The notes: a model not told the origin generated them from the letters alone. A DNA stretch of 64,000 bases from Lachnospiraceae bacterium (GCA_022510685.1 JAFLTA010000005.1:1-64000); one strand, 5' to 3'. Numbered from the stretch's first letter, positions 48,103 through 57,517 are shown. Translations and numbers: made by a program.

Positions 48103-48831
48103 ATGTTACAGGGAAAAACCGCAGTAGTTACAGGAGCTGCCAAGGGTATCGGAAAAGCGATAGCTCTTGCGTTTGCAAAGGAAGGATGTAATATAGTATT
48201 AAATTACCGCAGTAATGTGGCACCGGAGACAATTGCAGAGATTGAAGGTCACGGTGTGAAGTGCCTGCCGATTCAGGGGGATGTCAGTGACTTTTCCTTT
48301 GCAGCAGATATGATGAAGCAGGTAAAAAAAGAATTCGGCTCCGTAGATGTACTGGTTAATAATGCGGGAATCACAAGAGATATGCTTTTGATGCGCATGT
48401 CGGAGGAGGAATTTGACTCCGTGATCAATACCAATCTGAAAGGTACATTTAACATGATTCGTCATGCCAGCAGCATTATGCTGAAGCAGCGCAGTGGTGT
48501 CATTATCAATATGTCCTCTGTGGTGGGCGTGATGGGAAATGTCGGTCAGGCAAATTATGCAGCATCCAAGGCGGGAGTCATCGGATTAACGAAATCTACA
48601 GCAAAGGAACTTGCTGCCAGAGGGATTACCTGTAATGCCATTGCACCGGGATTTGTTGAAACGGATATGACAGCTGTTTTGTCGGAGGATACTCAGAAAC
48701 AGATGTTAGAGGTGATTCCTTTGAAGCGCTATGGACAGGTGGAGGATATTGCCAGGGCAGCAGTATTTCTGGCAGAAAATACCTATATTACCGGACAGGT
48801 TTTAAATGTGGACGGTGGAATGTGTATATAG
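48103..48831 (+). CDS. fabG: 3-oxoacyl-ACP reductase
   Basis: 242 residues; NADPH-dependent short-chain dehydrogenase for the first reduction of the elongation cycle. Motifs: 'VTGAAKGIGKAIAL' (cofactor loop), 'NNAGITRD', Ser in 'INMSSVVG', and the Tyr/Lys pair in 'NYAASKAG'. GGAGG at 48093-48097 is 5 nt before this ATG; the in-frame ATG at 48091 overlaps that site and is unlikely to be used. Confidence 0.97.
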   Translation: MLQGKTAVVTGAAKGIGKAIALAFAKEGCNIVLNYRSNVAPETIAEIEGHGVKCLPIQGDVSDFSFAADMMKQVKKEFGSVDVLVNNAGITRDMLLMRMSEEEFDSVINTNLKGTFNMIRHASSIMLKQRSGVIINMSSVVGVMGNVGQANYAASKAGVIGLTKSTAKELAARGITCNAIAPGFVETDMTAVLSEDTQKQMLEVIPLKRYGQVEDIARAAVFLAENTYITGQVLNVDGGMCI

Positions 48832-48909
48832 GTATCATATAGATAGAAAAGGCAGAATTTCATACCCTGCAGTCTGGAAAGTCATGGCTGACAGGAACGG
48901 AGGTACACT

Positions 48910-50151
48910 ATGGAAAGAAGAGTTGTAATCACGGGTTTGGGAGCAGTCACTCCATTGGGAAGTACGGTGGAGCAGTATTGGCAGGGATTAAAAGACGGTG
49001 TTTGCGGCATTGATTTAATTCAGAAATTTGATACTACCGATTACAAAGTGAAAGTTGCCGCTGAAGTGAAGGATTTTGATGCAGAGAAATATATGAATAA
49101 AAAAGACGTCAAGAGAAATGATCTGTATGCTGTTTATGGACTGGCAGCGGCTATCCAGGCGTTTGAGGACAGCGGCATGGATATGGAAAAAGCAGATGCA
49201 ACAAGGGTCGGTGTTATCGTAGGCTCCGGTATTGGCGGTCTGATGACTATGCAGGATCAGGTAATCCGTATGCATGACAAGGGACCATCCCGTGTTTCTC
49301 CACTGTTCATTCCTATGACGATCAGTAATATGGCTGCAGGAAACATTGCCATTGCTCTTGGTGCAAAGGGAACTTGTGAAAATATCGTTACCGCTTGTGC
49401 AACCGGTACCAACTGTATCGGTACGGCATATCGGGATATCAAGCATGGATATTTGGATGCATGTATCACCGGTGGTGCAGAGGCATCTATCTGTGAGATA
49501 GGAGTTTCCGGCTTCACGAATCTGACAGCTTTGTCGGAATCACCGGATCCAAAGGATGCCTGCAAGCCGTTTGATAAAGAGCGCAATGGCTTCGTAATGG
49601 GAGATGGCGCCGGTATTCTTATTTTGGAAGAACTTGAGCATGCAAAGGCACGAGGTGCTAAGATATATGGAGAGGTCGTAGGCTATGGTGCAACAGGAGA
49701 TGCTTACCATATGACGGCACCATGTCCGGATGGTGAAGGAGCTGCCAGGGCAATGAAGCTTGCCATGGAGGAAGCGGGAATCACACCGGAACAGGTGGAC
49801 TATATTAATGCCCATGGAACCAGCACCCATGCAAATGATGCCGGGGAGACTGCCGCTATTAAACTGGCGTTTGGGGAATCAGCAAAAAACGTTCCCATTA
49901 GTTCTACAAAGTCTATGACGGGACATTTGCTGGGAGCAGCAGGAGCCATTGAGGCAATTGCATGTGTAAAGGCTTTGCAGGAGGGCATCCTGCCGCCGAC
50001 CATCAATTATAAAAATCCTGATGAGGAGTGTGATCTCGATTACATTCCCAATGAAGCCAGGAAAGCACCGGAGGCAACGTATGCGCTTTCAAATTCCCTG
50101 GGATTTGGAGGACACAACGGTGTGCTTTGTTTTAAGAAATGGACGGAATAA
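48910..50151 (+). CDS. fabF: Beta-ketoacyl-ACP synthase II
   Basis: 413 residues; elongating condensing enzyme. Catalytic residues are C163 ('TACATGTN'), H302 ('NAHGTSTHAND') and H339 ('TGHLLGAAG'). CGGAGG sits just upstream of the ATG. FabF-type rather than FabB by length and by the 'GGHNGV' end. It is the only elongating synthase in the cluster. Confidence 0.97.
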   Translation: MERRVVITGLGAVTPLGSTVEQYWQGLKDGVCGIDLIQKFDTTDYKVKVAAEVKDFDAEKYMNKKDVKRNDLYAVYGLAAAIQAFEDSGMDMEKADATRVGVIVGSGIGGLMTMQDQVIRMHDKGPSRVSPLFIPMTISNMAAGNIAIALGAKGTCENIVTACATGTNCIGTAYRDIKHGYLDACITGGAEASICEIGVSGFTNLTALSESPDPKDACKPFDKERNGFVMGDGAGILILEELEHAKARGAKIYGEVVGYGATGDAYHMTAPCPDGEGAARAMKLAMEEAGITPEQVDYINAHGTSTHANDAGETAAIKLAFGESAKNVPISSTKSMTGHLLGAAGAIEAIACVKALQEGILPPTINYKNPDEECDLDYIPNEARKAPEATYALSNSLGFGGHNGVLCFKKWTE

Positions 50152-50220
50152 AACGGAAGCTATAGTGATTGGGGAAATGTATGATATGAGGGATTTATAA
50201 TTTCATGCAGGAAGAAAGGT

Positions 50221-50721
50221 GTGGTATTAAAGATGCAGTATGAGCAGGTAAAAGAGTTAATCGATATTTTTGAGCGCACAGATTTAAATGATATGGAAGT
50301 AAGGTTGGGGGATGCTTCTTTGAGATTGAGTCGTGGTAGAGGCGGGAATAGTGCGGAGGAAACAACGGCTCCTATAGTTGTTACAGAGGCGGTTTCACAG
50401 GCAGTATCAGCTAACTCCAAACCGTCAGCAAATGCAGAAGCTTCGAAAGCGGTATCCGGTGTTCCGGAGACAGCTGCAGCTACGGGTGATAAGGCCGTGA
50501 CAGCACCAATTGTAGGTACCTTTTATCAAGCATCTGCACCGGATAAGCCTCCTTTTGTAAAAGTAGGTGATACCATTTCTAAGGGAGATGTGGTATGTAT
50601 CATTGAGGCAATGAAGTTTATGAATGAGGTGACCAGCGAAGTGTCCGGAACCATCACGGAAATTCTGGTAGAGGATGGTCAGTTTGTAGAGTTTGGACAG
50701 GAGTTATTCCGGGTAAAATAA
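50221..50721 (+). CDS. accB: Biotin carboxyl carrier protein of acetyl-CoA carboxylase
   Basis: 166 residues if read from the GTG at 50221; an ATG at 50233 would remove four residues and is also possible, as the site AGGAAGAAAGG suits the GTG better. The N-terminal helix region is followed by an Ala/Pro/Ser-rich linker (about 60-95) and a biotinyl domain with the target Lys K132 in 'IEAMKFMNEV'. Biotin on this Lys carries carboxyl groups from AccC to AccD-AccA. Confidence 0.95.
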   Translation: MVLKMQYEQVKELIDIFERTDLNDMEVRLGDASLRLSRGRGGNSAEETTAPIVVTEAVSQAVSANSKPSANAEASKAVSGVPETAAATGDKAVTAPIVGTFYQASAPDKPPFVKVGDTISKGDVVCIIEAMKFMNEVTSEVSGTITEILVEDGQFVEFGQELFRVK

Positions 50722-50799
50722 TAGATAAACGATAGAAGACAACCAACGAGTTATAACTATTTGTGCCGCTGGGGGGAGTGCGGCAGGATGGAGGAAACC

Positions 50800-51225
50800 A
50801 TGAGTATGGATATTAAGGATATTATGAATATAATTCCTCATCGTCAGCCCTTTTTACTGCTTGACCGTGTTGAGGAAATTGTAGAGGGAGAAAGTGTTGT
50901 GGCAATTAAAAATGTCACTTATAATGAGCCTTTTTTTGCAGGACATTTTCCTCAGGAACCGGTTATGCCGGGTGTGCTCATTGTGGAGGCTATGGCACAG
51001 GCAGGTGCTGTTGCCATTCTTTCCATGGAGGACTTCAAGGGAAAGACTGCTTATTTTGGTGGGATAAAAAATGCCAAGTTTAAGAAAAAGGTAGTTCCCG
51101 GGGATGTACTTCGTCTGGAAGTAAAAATTGAAAAGCTTAAGCGCAATGCAGGTGTGGGCATGGGAACCGCCTATGTGGACGGCAAGGTGGCAGCGCAGGC
51201 AGAAATCATATTTATGATTGGTTAG
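50800..51225 (+). CDS. fabZ: 3-hydroxyacyl-ACP dehydratase
   Basis: 141 residues, hot-dog fold. The active site His and Glu are in '[19 protein letters not shown]' region (His in GHF, Glu in the following helix 'VEAMAQ'), and the opening '[14 protein letters not shown]' is diagnostic. GGAGG (50790-50794) selects the ATG at 50800; the frame is open from 50761. With no enoyl reductase in this operon, FabZ's product must be reduced by an enzyme encoded elsewhere. Confidence 0.96.
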   Translation: MSMDIKDIMNIIPHRQPFLLLDRVEEIVEGESVVAIKNVTYNEPFFAGHFPQEPVMPGVLIVEAMAQAGAVAILSMEDFKGKTAYFGGIKNAKFKKKVVPGDVLRLEVKIEKLKRNAGVGMGTAYVDGKVAAQAEIIFMIG

Positions 51226-51244
51226 ATAGCGATTGGAGGAGCAG

Positions 51245-52591
51245 ATGTTTGATAAGGTATTAGTGGCAAACCGAGGGGAAATTGCAGTACGAATTATACG
51301 TGCCTGCAGAGAGATGGGCATTAAGACGGTGGCTGTCTTTTCAGAACCGGACAGGGAAGCGCTGCATACCCAGCTGGCAGATGAAGCGGTGTGTATCGGC
51401 TCTGCCAGGGCGGCAGATAGTTATATTAACATGCCGAATATTATAACAGCAGCAGTGCAGACACAAGCGGAGGCAATCCATCCGGGATTTGGTTTTTTGT
51501 CGGAAAACAGTACTTTTGCAGCTATGTGTGAAGAGTGTAATATCAAATTTATCGGACCGGCTCCTTCTGTCATTGATGCGTTGGGAAATAAGTCGAATGC
51601 CAGGGATATGATGATTAACGCCGGTGTACCGGTGATTCCAGGTAGTGATGGTGTCGTGAAAAATATTAATGAAGCGTACGACGTGGCTGAAAAATTAGGA
51701 TATCCTGTGATGGTCAAGGCATCTGCCGGAGGCGGTGGTAAGGGAATCCGTATCGTCCGGGAGAGAGAGGAATTGGCAAAAGCATTTGAGTCTGCTCAAA
51801 GTGAGACGAAAGCAGCTTTCGGCGATGACCAGATGTATATGGAAAAGGTGATTGAAAATGCCAGACATATAGAAGTACAAGTGTTAGGTGACCAATTTGG
51901 AAATGTCATCCACCTTGGGGAGCGAGATTGCTCTCTGCAGAGAAAGAATCAGAAAGTATTAGAGGAGGCACCTTCGCCGGCGATTTCGCCGGAGACACGG
52001 GAAAAAATGTGTCAGTCTGCAGTGCTTGCCGCAAAAGCTGCAGGATATGAAAGTGCGGGAACCATAGAATTTCTTTATGATAAATCGGGAAATTATTATT
52101 TTATGGAAATGAATACACGTATTCAGGTAGAGCATCCTATCACAGAGATGATTACGGGTGTCGATATTGTGAAAGAACAGATTCGCATTGCATCAGGAGA
52201 GAAACTTTCCTATGCGCAGTCGGATATTGAGATAAAAGGACATTCCATAGAATGTCGAATAAACGCAGAGAATCCTGACAGAGGTTTTGCACCTTGTCCG
52301 GGATTGATTGATTATCTTCTCATGCCCGGTGGAGGATTAGGGCTTCGCGTAGATACGGCAGTATATGAAGGGTATGAGATTCCGCCGTTTTACGATTCCA
52401 TGATAGCAAAAGTGATTACTCACGGGAAAGACAGAGAGGAAGCGATTGCCAAGATGAACCGGGCATTATATGAGTTCATTATCAGTGGTATTGATACCAA
52501 CATAGAATTCCAAAGCCGGATATTGAATCATCCGGATTATCGGGCGGGAGAGTTTGACACATCTTTCTTAGAAAAGAAGATTTTAGGTTAG
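51245..52591 (+). CDS. accC: Biotin carboxylase subunit of acetyl-CoA carboxylase
   Basis: 448 residues. ATP-grasp enzyme that carboxylates biotin on AccB. Motifs: 'ANRGEIAVRI' at the start, the glycine-rich ATP loop 'KASAGGGGKGIRIV' and 'EMNTRIQVEHPITEMITG' with the catalytic Arg. GGAGGAG precedes the ATG at 51245 by a few bases, and the TTG at 51233 in the same frame is not needed. It starts 19 nt after fabZ. Confidence 0.97.
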   Translation: MFDKVLVANRGEIAVRIIRACREMGIKTVAVFSEPDREALHTQLADEAVCIGSARAADSYINMPNIITAAVQTQAEAIHPGFGFLSENSTFAAMCEECNIKFIGPAPSVIDALGNKSNARDMMINAGVPVIPGSDGVVKNINEAYDVAEKLGYPVMVKASAGGGGKGIRIVREREELAKAFESAQSETKAAFGDDQMYMEKVIENARHIEVQVLGDQFGNVIHLGERDCSLQRKNQKVLEEAPSPAISPETREKMCQSAVLAAKAAGYESAGTIEFLYDKSGNYYFMEMNTRIQVEHPITEMITGVDIVKEQIRIASGEKLSYAQSDIEIKGHSIECRINAENPDRGFAPCPGLIDYLLMPGGGLGLRVDTAVYEGYEIPPFYDSMIAKVITHGKDREEAIAKMNRALYEFIISGIDTNIEFQSRILNHPDYRAGEFDTSFLEKKILG

Positions 52592-52670
52592 TGTTGAGTC
52601 AGGGAACTGTTAAACGCTAACATAATAATATGAAATTTTGTCCTATACACAGGGCAGATGGAGGATTATC

Positions 52671-53540
52671 ATGAATCTGTTTGGAAAGAAAAATTATATT
52701 TCTCTGGAACAGCGCACAGAGAACCGGAAACCGGAACGGCGCATGAAGTCCAAAGAGCCTTCTATTCCGGATGGTATGTGGATTAAGTGTAATACTTGTA
52801 AAAATATTATATACAAGAAAGAGGTTACCGAGTATAAACTCTGTCCCAGCTGTGATGCCCATTTCCGTATGAGTCCGAAAGAGCGCATCGCTATTACTTG
52901 TGACGAGGGAAGCTTTGAAGAGTTTGATGCTACGATGCATCCCAAAAATCCCATGGAGTATCCGGATTATGACAAGATTATTGAGAAGGCGCAGAAAAAG
53001 GCAGAGATTACGGAGGGTGTCGTGACGGGACGCTGTAAAATCCACGGTGTGGATGTGGTCATGGCGATTATGGACAGTCATTTTATGATGGGAAGTATGG
53101 GATCCGTAGTCGGTGAAAAAGTGACCAGAGCGGTAGAATATGCTACGAAGGAAGAATTACCGATAATTATATTTACAACCTCCGGTGGAGCAAGGATGCA
53201 GGAGGGAATCATATCCCTGATGCAGATGGCGAAAGTGTCGGAGGCTTTGGCGCGACATGATGAGGCAGGGCTTTTATATATTACGGTATTGACTGACCCC
53301 ACTACCGGTGGTGTGACTGCCAGCTTTGCAATGTTAGGTGATATTATTCTGGCTGAGCCGAAAGCTTTGATTGGCTTTGCGGGGCAGCGCGTCATTCAGG
53401 GGACGATACATCAAAAGTTGCCGGAAGGTTTCCAGCGGGCAGAATTTCAGCAGGAAAACGGCTTTGTGGACCGTATCGTACATCGGGAAAAACTGCGGGA
53501 CGAGTTGGGAAGTATTTTGAAATTGCATTGTGGCAACTAA
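52671..53540 (+). CDS. accD: Acetyl-CoA carboxylase carboxyltransferase beta subunit
   Basis: 289 residues. The zinc ribbon of two CxxC pairs ('CNTC' and 'CPSC') is intact, followed by the crotonase-like carboxyltransferase core with 'TTSGGARMQEG' and 'PTTGGVTASFAM'. With AccA it moves the carboxyl group from biotin to acetyl-CoA to give malonyl-CoA. GGAGG just upstream sets the ATG at 52671; the open frame upstream to 52638 is leader. Confidence 0.96.
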   Translation: MNLFGKKNYISLEQRTENRKPERRMKSKEPSIPDGMWIKCNTCKNIIYKKEVTEYKLCPSCDAHFRMSPKERIAITCDEGSFEEFDATMHPKNPMEYPDYDKIIEKAQKKAEITEGVVTGRCKIHGVDVVMAIMDSHFMMGSMGSVVGEKVTRAVEYATKEELPIIIFTTSGGARMQEGIISLMQMAKVSEALARHDEAGLLYITVLTDPTTGGVTASFAMLGDIILAEPKALIGFAGQRVIQGTIHQKLPEGFQRAEFQQENGFVDRIVHREKLRDELGSILKLHCGN

Positions 53541-53564
53541 AGGATGGAAAGAGGATGGATAGCT

Positions 53565-54362
53565 ATGAGTGAAACAATGAAGACGGTTTCTATTGCCAGA
53601 AAAATTCAGCGACCGACTACCAGACAATTTATCGATATGTTGTTCGACGATTTTCTGGAATTCCATGGAGATCGTTATTTTAAGGACGACGGGGCTATTG
53701 TGGGAGGAATTGCTTCCTTTCAGGGACAGCCCATTACCGTAATCGGAATCCAAAAGGGACAGACGCTGGAAGAAAATGTGACCTGTAATTTCGGACAGCC
53801 AAATCCCGAGGGCTATCGAAAAGCACTGCGTCTCATGAAGCAGGCAGAGAAATTCAAACGCCCCGTAATCACGCTGATAAATACAGCCGGTGCATATTGT
53901 GGTGTGGGTGCTGAGGAACGTGGTCAGGGTGAAGCGATTGCCAGAAATCTTATGGAAATGTCGAGGCTCAAGACACCGATTATCAGTATCTTTATTGGGG
54001 AAGGCGGCAGTGGTGGTGCTTTGGCACTCGCTGTTGCGGATACAGTGTGGATGCTGGAGCATGGTATGTACTCTGTGCTTTCTCCGGAGGGTTTTGCCAG
54101 CATTTTGTGGCGTGATTCCTCCCGGGTGGACGAAGCGGCGGAGCTTATGAGAATGACAGCGGACCATCTGTTGCAGAATCATGTCATTGACCGCAAGTTT
54201 ACGGAGTCGCCCAATGGTATTGAAAAGGATTTGCCGTATACTACGGATCAGATTAGTGAAGCGTTAAAGGAGACTTTACCGGAACTTATGGCGTTAAGTA
54301 CGGAGGAACTTCTGGAAAAGAGATATGCCAGATTCCGTCAGTACGGAGAGTTTGAAGAATGA
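53565..54362 (+). CDS. accA: Acetyl-CoA carboxylase carboxyltransferase alpha subunit
   Basis: 265 residues, partner of AccD. Typical motifs: '[14 protein letters not shown]', '[16 protein letters not shown]', '[15 protein letters not shown]' and '[11 protein letters not shown]'. It is shorter than E. coli or Bacillus AccA (about 320 residues) because the N-terminal helical extension is missing, which is common in this part of the Clostridia as far as I recall. Last gene of the operon, ending just before a bidirectional terminator. Confidence 0.95.
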   Translation: MSETMKTVSIARKIQRPTTRQFIDMLFDDFLEFHGDRYFKDDGAIVGGIASFQGQPITVIGIQKGQTLEENVTCNFGQPNPEGYRKALRLMKQAEKFKRPVITLINTAGAYCGVGAEERGQGEAIARNLMEMSRLKTPIISIFIGEGGSGGALALAVADTVWMLEHGMYSVLSPEGFASILWRDSSRVDEAAELMRMTADHLLQNHVIDRKFTESPNGIEKDLPYTTDQISEALKETLPELMALSTEELLEKRYARFRQYGEFEE

Positions 54363-54413
54363 GAATAATAAGAAAGAGTTTCGTAAGCAAATAGGAGAAT
54401 TTTCCTATTCAAT

Positions 54414-54456
54414 AAAAACGGAATCCGGCACATTACAACTGCCGGATTCCGTTTTT
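54414..54456. terminator. Bidirectional terminator after the fatty acid operon
   Basis: CGGAATCCGGCA (54419-54430) pairs with TGCCGGATTCCG (54440-54451), with A-run before and T-run after. It serves accA and the minus-strand S1 gene. Confidence 0.9.
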
Positions 54457-55290
54457 CTCTATCTTTATTTTTCCGGATTTCATCAGATTTCCGATGGCTC
54501 GTTTGAAAGCATTTTTGCTCATATGGAATTCCCGTTTGATGACTTCTGCGTCACTTTTATCATGATAGGGGAGAAATCCTCCTGCCATTTCCAAGCATTC
54601 AAAAATTATTTCTGCATCTTCCTGCATTTGATCGGGAATTTTTTTGCGGACGCTGAGTGTCAGCCTGCCATCATCCATAACCTGTGCCACCCTTGCGTAG
54701 ACCGGCTGGTTGATGCGATACTCATCAAATACCTCCTTTTTCGGGAGGAGGGCGGAGTACTTGTCGTCCACGGCGATGAATACCCCGAAACGCTCGCTGA
54801 TTTCATACACCCTGCCAAACACTTCATCATCCTTTTGGTAGGTGGAATTGTTTTTCAGGGCATCGTACACATGCATAGTTGCACAAAGCCGGTTACTTTT
54901 ATCAATATAAAGAGTTACCAGAACCGCATCATCTTCCTTCACGGGATACAACTGCTCCTTAAATGGCAGAAGCAGGTCTTTTGCCAGACCCCATTCCAAA
55001 AATGCGCCGATGGATGTAACTTCTTTGACATATAGTCTGGCTACTTCTCCCAACGTAATTTGCGGTTCTTCCATTGTGGCAATGGGACGGTCTTCCGAAT
55101 CCTTGTATACAAACACATTCAGCACATCTTTGAGTTGTGTGTCTTTCGGAACTTGTGCCTTTGGCAGTAAAATTTTATCTTTATCTACACCTGTAGATGT
55201 GTTTAGGAAAACGCCGAAGTCCGTTTTTTTCACGACAATTAACTCCTGGAATTTCCCCAATTCAATGTTTTGCGTCATAGTAACACTCAC
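54433..55290 (-). CDS. CvfB-like S1-domain RNA-binding protein
   Basis: 285 residues from a GTG (an ATG four codons later, 55278, is an alternative; AGGA lies upstream of both). Tandem S1-like beta-barrel domains fill residues 8-215 ('EVTSIGAFLEWGLAKDLLLPF' region, 'ERFGVFIAVDDKYSALLP'), and the C-terminus is a winged helix ('KREFHMSKNAFKRAIGNLM'). This is the architecture of CvfB/YitL proteins, which bind RNA and affect virulence gene output in staphylococci. Its stop codon lies inside the terminator hairpin shared with accA. Confidence 0.85.
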   Translation of the reverse strand: MSVTMTQNIELGKFQELIVVKKTDFGVFLNTSTGVDKDKILLPKAQVPKDTQLKDVLNVFVYKDSEDRPIATMEEPQITLGEVARLYVKEVTSIGAFLEWGLAKDLLLPFKEQLYPVKEDDAVLVTLYIDKSNRLCATMHVYDALKNNSTYQKDDEVFGRVYEISERFGVFIAVDDKYSALLPKKEVFDEYRINQPVYARVAQVMDDGRLTLSVRKKIPDQMQEDAEIIFECLEMAGGFLPYHDKSDAEVIKREFHMSKNAFKRAIGNLMKSGKIKIEKNGIRQL

Positions 55291-55453
55291 GCCTTTCCTT
55301 TTTTTTCACTAACAGTATACTGGTATATGAAAAAAAATACTAGTCTTATTGTAAAAATAGTGATAGTATAATATAAACTGGGTGTTTGCGGGATATAGAA
55401 CATATTCGGTTTACGATTTAGAAAAAATAACAACAGAAAGAGAGGGTATTTTC

Positions 55454-55831
55454 ATGGCAAATGTAATTAGCACAGATAAGGCACCGGCGGCAATCGGACC
55501 ATATTCTCAGGCAATAGAGGTAAATGGAATGATTTACACCTCCGGAATGATTCCCATTGACCCTGCGACCGGTGAGTTGGTTACAGGATCCGTGGAGGAG
55601 CAGGCAGAGCAGGCGATTTCTAATTTAGAAGCATTACTTGCAGCGGCAGGTTCTTCTATAGAAAAAGCAATCAAAACAGTGGTTTTTATCAACAATATGG
55701 ATGATTTTGCAGCTATCAATGAAGTATATGCAAAGCATTTCAAGGAGCCTTATCCGGCGCGTTCCTGCGTACAGGTTGCACGTTTGCCAAAGGATGTAGC
55801 GATAGAAATTGAAGCTGTCGCAATGAAATAG
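55454..55831 (+). CDS. ridA: RidA family reactive enamine/imine deaminase
   Basis: 125 residues. Hydrolyses reactive 2-aminoacrylate made by PLP enzymes. Family motifs are 'APAAIGPYSQAIEVNG', 'SGMIPIDPATGEL' and the substrate-binding Arg in 'PARSCVQV', with Glu in 'IEIEAVA'. An AGAGAGGG site precedes the ATG at 55454; the open frame back to 55382 is leader. A -10-like TATAAT at 55367-55372 has no matching -35. Confidence 0.93.
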   Translation: MANVISTDKAPAAIGPYSQAIEVNGMIYTSGMIPIDPATGELVTGSVEEQAEQAISNLEALLAAAGSSIEKAIKTVVFINNMDDFAAINEVYAKHFKEPYPARSCVQVARLPKDVAIEIEAVAMK

Positions 55832-55944
55832 ACTATTACCGTAGAACAGAACATGTAACAATTTTGAAATAATATACTGACAAATTGTCCAAAAATTATC
55901 TTTTATATAACGGATTTTTGGCAAAAGTTATTTAATTTACCCTA

Positions 55945-55973
55945 TTGACAACGAAAATCTACGTTGTTATAAT
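55945..55973 (+). promoter_or_regulatory. Perfect-consensus promoter with inverted repeat in the spacer
   Basis: TTGACA (55945-55950), 17 nt and TATAAT (55968-55973). The spacer holds ACAACG (55948-55953) facing CGTTGT (55962-55967), a 6-bp inverted repeat with an 8-nt gap that could bind a dimeric repressor. Leader to the next gene about 107 nt. Confidence 0.65.
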
Positions 55974-56086
55974 TGCAAATGAAAAATGTAATAAATTTGT
56001 AACATTTATGATGCAAATCTGATAGGACATTACGAGAAGGTAACTGGGGATACGATATTGATGAGTTGATACATATGGAGGGTTCT

Positions 56087-57484
56087 ATGATTAAGACACA
56101 TTGGGTGAAGACGGCAGTGGCTTGCGGTACTGCATTGACACTTTCTATAGCAGTAGGAGCTGTCGATACTTATACAACCGCATCTACTCTTTGTAAAGAA
56201 ACAGAGATGGCGGGTATCTCGTTATCCATGGATAAATATTATGCAGATACATATAATAATGAGGAGACACCTGCTCCGACACAGGAGGCAGAAGCAACGG
56301 AAGCACCGACTGCTGAGGCAACTGATAAGCAGCCGGCAGCAACACCTGCTCCGACGCCACAGGTGTCAAAGCAGTTTTTGAATACGGCTATTTCTATTGC
56401 TGATGATTATGTAAATGTTCGAAAATCTCCGTCAACGGAAGCTAAGATTCTCGGTAAGCTGTACGAGGGATGTGCAGCAAAGGTGATAGAGACGAAAGAC
56501 GGCTGGTCCCGTATTGAGTCCGGCTCCGTGAACGGTTATATTAAATCTGAGTTCCTGGCAACAGGTGCTGAGGCTGAAAAGTTAGCTGAGAAATACGGAA
56601 AATACTATGCGAAAGTAAAACCTGGTACGATTACATTGAATGTACGTACAAAGCCAAGTACAAAAGCAACAATATTGACGCAGATTCCGGAAGATGAAAA
56701 CTTTGAAGTCCTTAAAATCGGCGAAAATTGGGTCAAGATTTCCATCGATGGCGACAAAGGATATGTAGCAAAGGAATTTGTCAATCTGCATGCGAGCTTC
56801 AAAAAAGCAATTTCCATTGAAGAAGAAGAGGCAGAGGCTAGAAGAAAAGCAGCAGCAGAGGCAGCAGAGCAGGAGCGTTTAGCAGCTTTGGAAGCAGAGC
56901 GTGCACGCCAGAGCAGTTCAAGCAGTTCAAATAGTAACAGCTCTTCCTCCAGCAGAAGCAGTTCTTCCTCCAGCAGGAGTAGTTCTTCTTCCAGCAGAAG
57001 CAGTTCTTCCTCAAGCAGGAGTAGCACTTCTTCCAGCAGAAGCAGTTCTTCTTCCAGTAGAAGCACTTCTTCCAACAGAAGTAGTTCTTCTTCCAACAGA
57101 AGCAGTTCTTCTTACTCCGGTGGCGGAAGTGGTTCTGAGATAGCTTCTTATGCACAGAAGTTTGTAGGTAACCCATATGTATACGGTGGTTCCAGTCTGA
57201 CAAAGGGAACTGACTGCTCCGGATTTACCATGAGCATATATGCACAGTTTGGTTACAGTTTGCCACATAGTGCCGCAGCACAGTCGAAATGCGGTAGAAG
57301 CGTCAGCTTGTCCAGCGTACAGCCGGGTGATTTGATTTTCTATAAAAACGGAAGCCGTATTGGACATGTGGCAATGTACATAGGCGGTGGACAGGTTGTC
57401 CATGCCAGCAATCCAAGCGATGGTATTAAGATTTCAAACATGTACTACAGAAAGCCTTGCAGTGCAAGACGAATTGTAGGATAA
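56087..57484 (+). CDS. Secreted SH3b-NlpC/P60 cell-wall hydrolase with Ser/Arg repeat
   Basis: 465 residues. A signal peptide (about 1-30) and a Thr/Ala/Glu/Pro-rich linker lead to two bacterial SH3 domains ('DYVNVRKSPSTEAKILGKL' region and 'LNVRTKPSTKATILTQI' region) that should bind peptidoglycan. A short charged helix and a long Ser/Arg low-complexity stretch follow (about 290-345). The C-terminal NlpC/P60 peptidase has C377 ('GTDCSGFTM'), H427 ('GHVAMYIGG') and H439 ('VHASNPS'). It should cut peptide stems in the cell wall, for example at the septum. A second ATG at 56075 has no site. Confidence 0.93.
   Translation: MIKTHWVKTAVACGTALTLSIAVGAVDTYTTASTLCKETEMAGISLSMDKYYADTYNNEETPAPTQEAEATEAPTAEATDKQPAATPAPTPQVSKQFLNTAISIADDYVNVRKSPSTEAKILGKLYEGCAAKVIETKDGWSRIESGSVNGYIKSEFLATGAEAEKLAEKYGKYYAKVKPGTITLNVRTKPSTKATILTQIPEDENFEVLKIGENWVKISIDGDKGYVAKEFVNLHASFKKAISIEEEEAEARRKAAAEAAEQERLAALEAERARQSSSSSSNSNSSSSSRSSSSSSRSSSSSSRSSSSSSRSSTSSSRSSSSSSRSTSSNRSSSSSNRSSSSYSGGGSGSEIASYAQKFVGNPYVYGGSSLTKGTDCSGFTMSIYAQFGYSLPHSAAAQSKCGRSVSLSSVQPGDLIFYKNGSRIGHVAMYIGGGQVVHASNPSDGIKISNMYYRKPCSARRIVG
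56954..57115 (+). repeat. In-frame 21-bp tandem repeats encoding RSSSSSS-like units
   Basis: About eight units of 21 bp (18 bp in one) that each start AGA/AGG and encode Arg followed by six mostly Ser residues, with Thr and Asn variants towards the end. Codon choices alternate (AGC, TCT, TCC, AGT) between units. The repeats keep frame and can gain or lose units by slippage. Confidence 0.85.
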
Positions 57485-57489
57485 AAGTT

Positions 57490-57517
57490 TTGTTAGTGCA
57501 AAACCGTGTTATATGAT
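57490..57517 (+). promoter_or_regulatory. Promoter of the valS T-box transcript
   Basis: TTGTTA (57490-57495) and TATGAT (57512-57517), 16 nt apart; the predicted start lies just before the T-box. Confidence 0.4.

Noticed and set aside
55349-55372. Promoter for ridA with TTGTAA and TATAAT
   Set aside because: The spacer is only 12 nt, too short for sigma-A; only the -10 box remains credible.
56605-57096. Minus-strand frame encoding a Leu/Glu-rich protein
   Set aside because: It is the mirror image of the Ser/Arg repeat in the wall hydrolase gene, with no start signals.
56954-57115. Possible CRISPR array
   Set aside because: Repeats are 21 bp, adjoin each other without spacers, and encode protein in frame.
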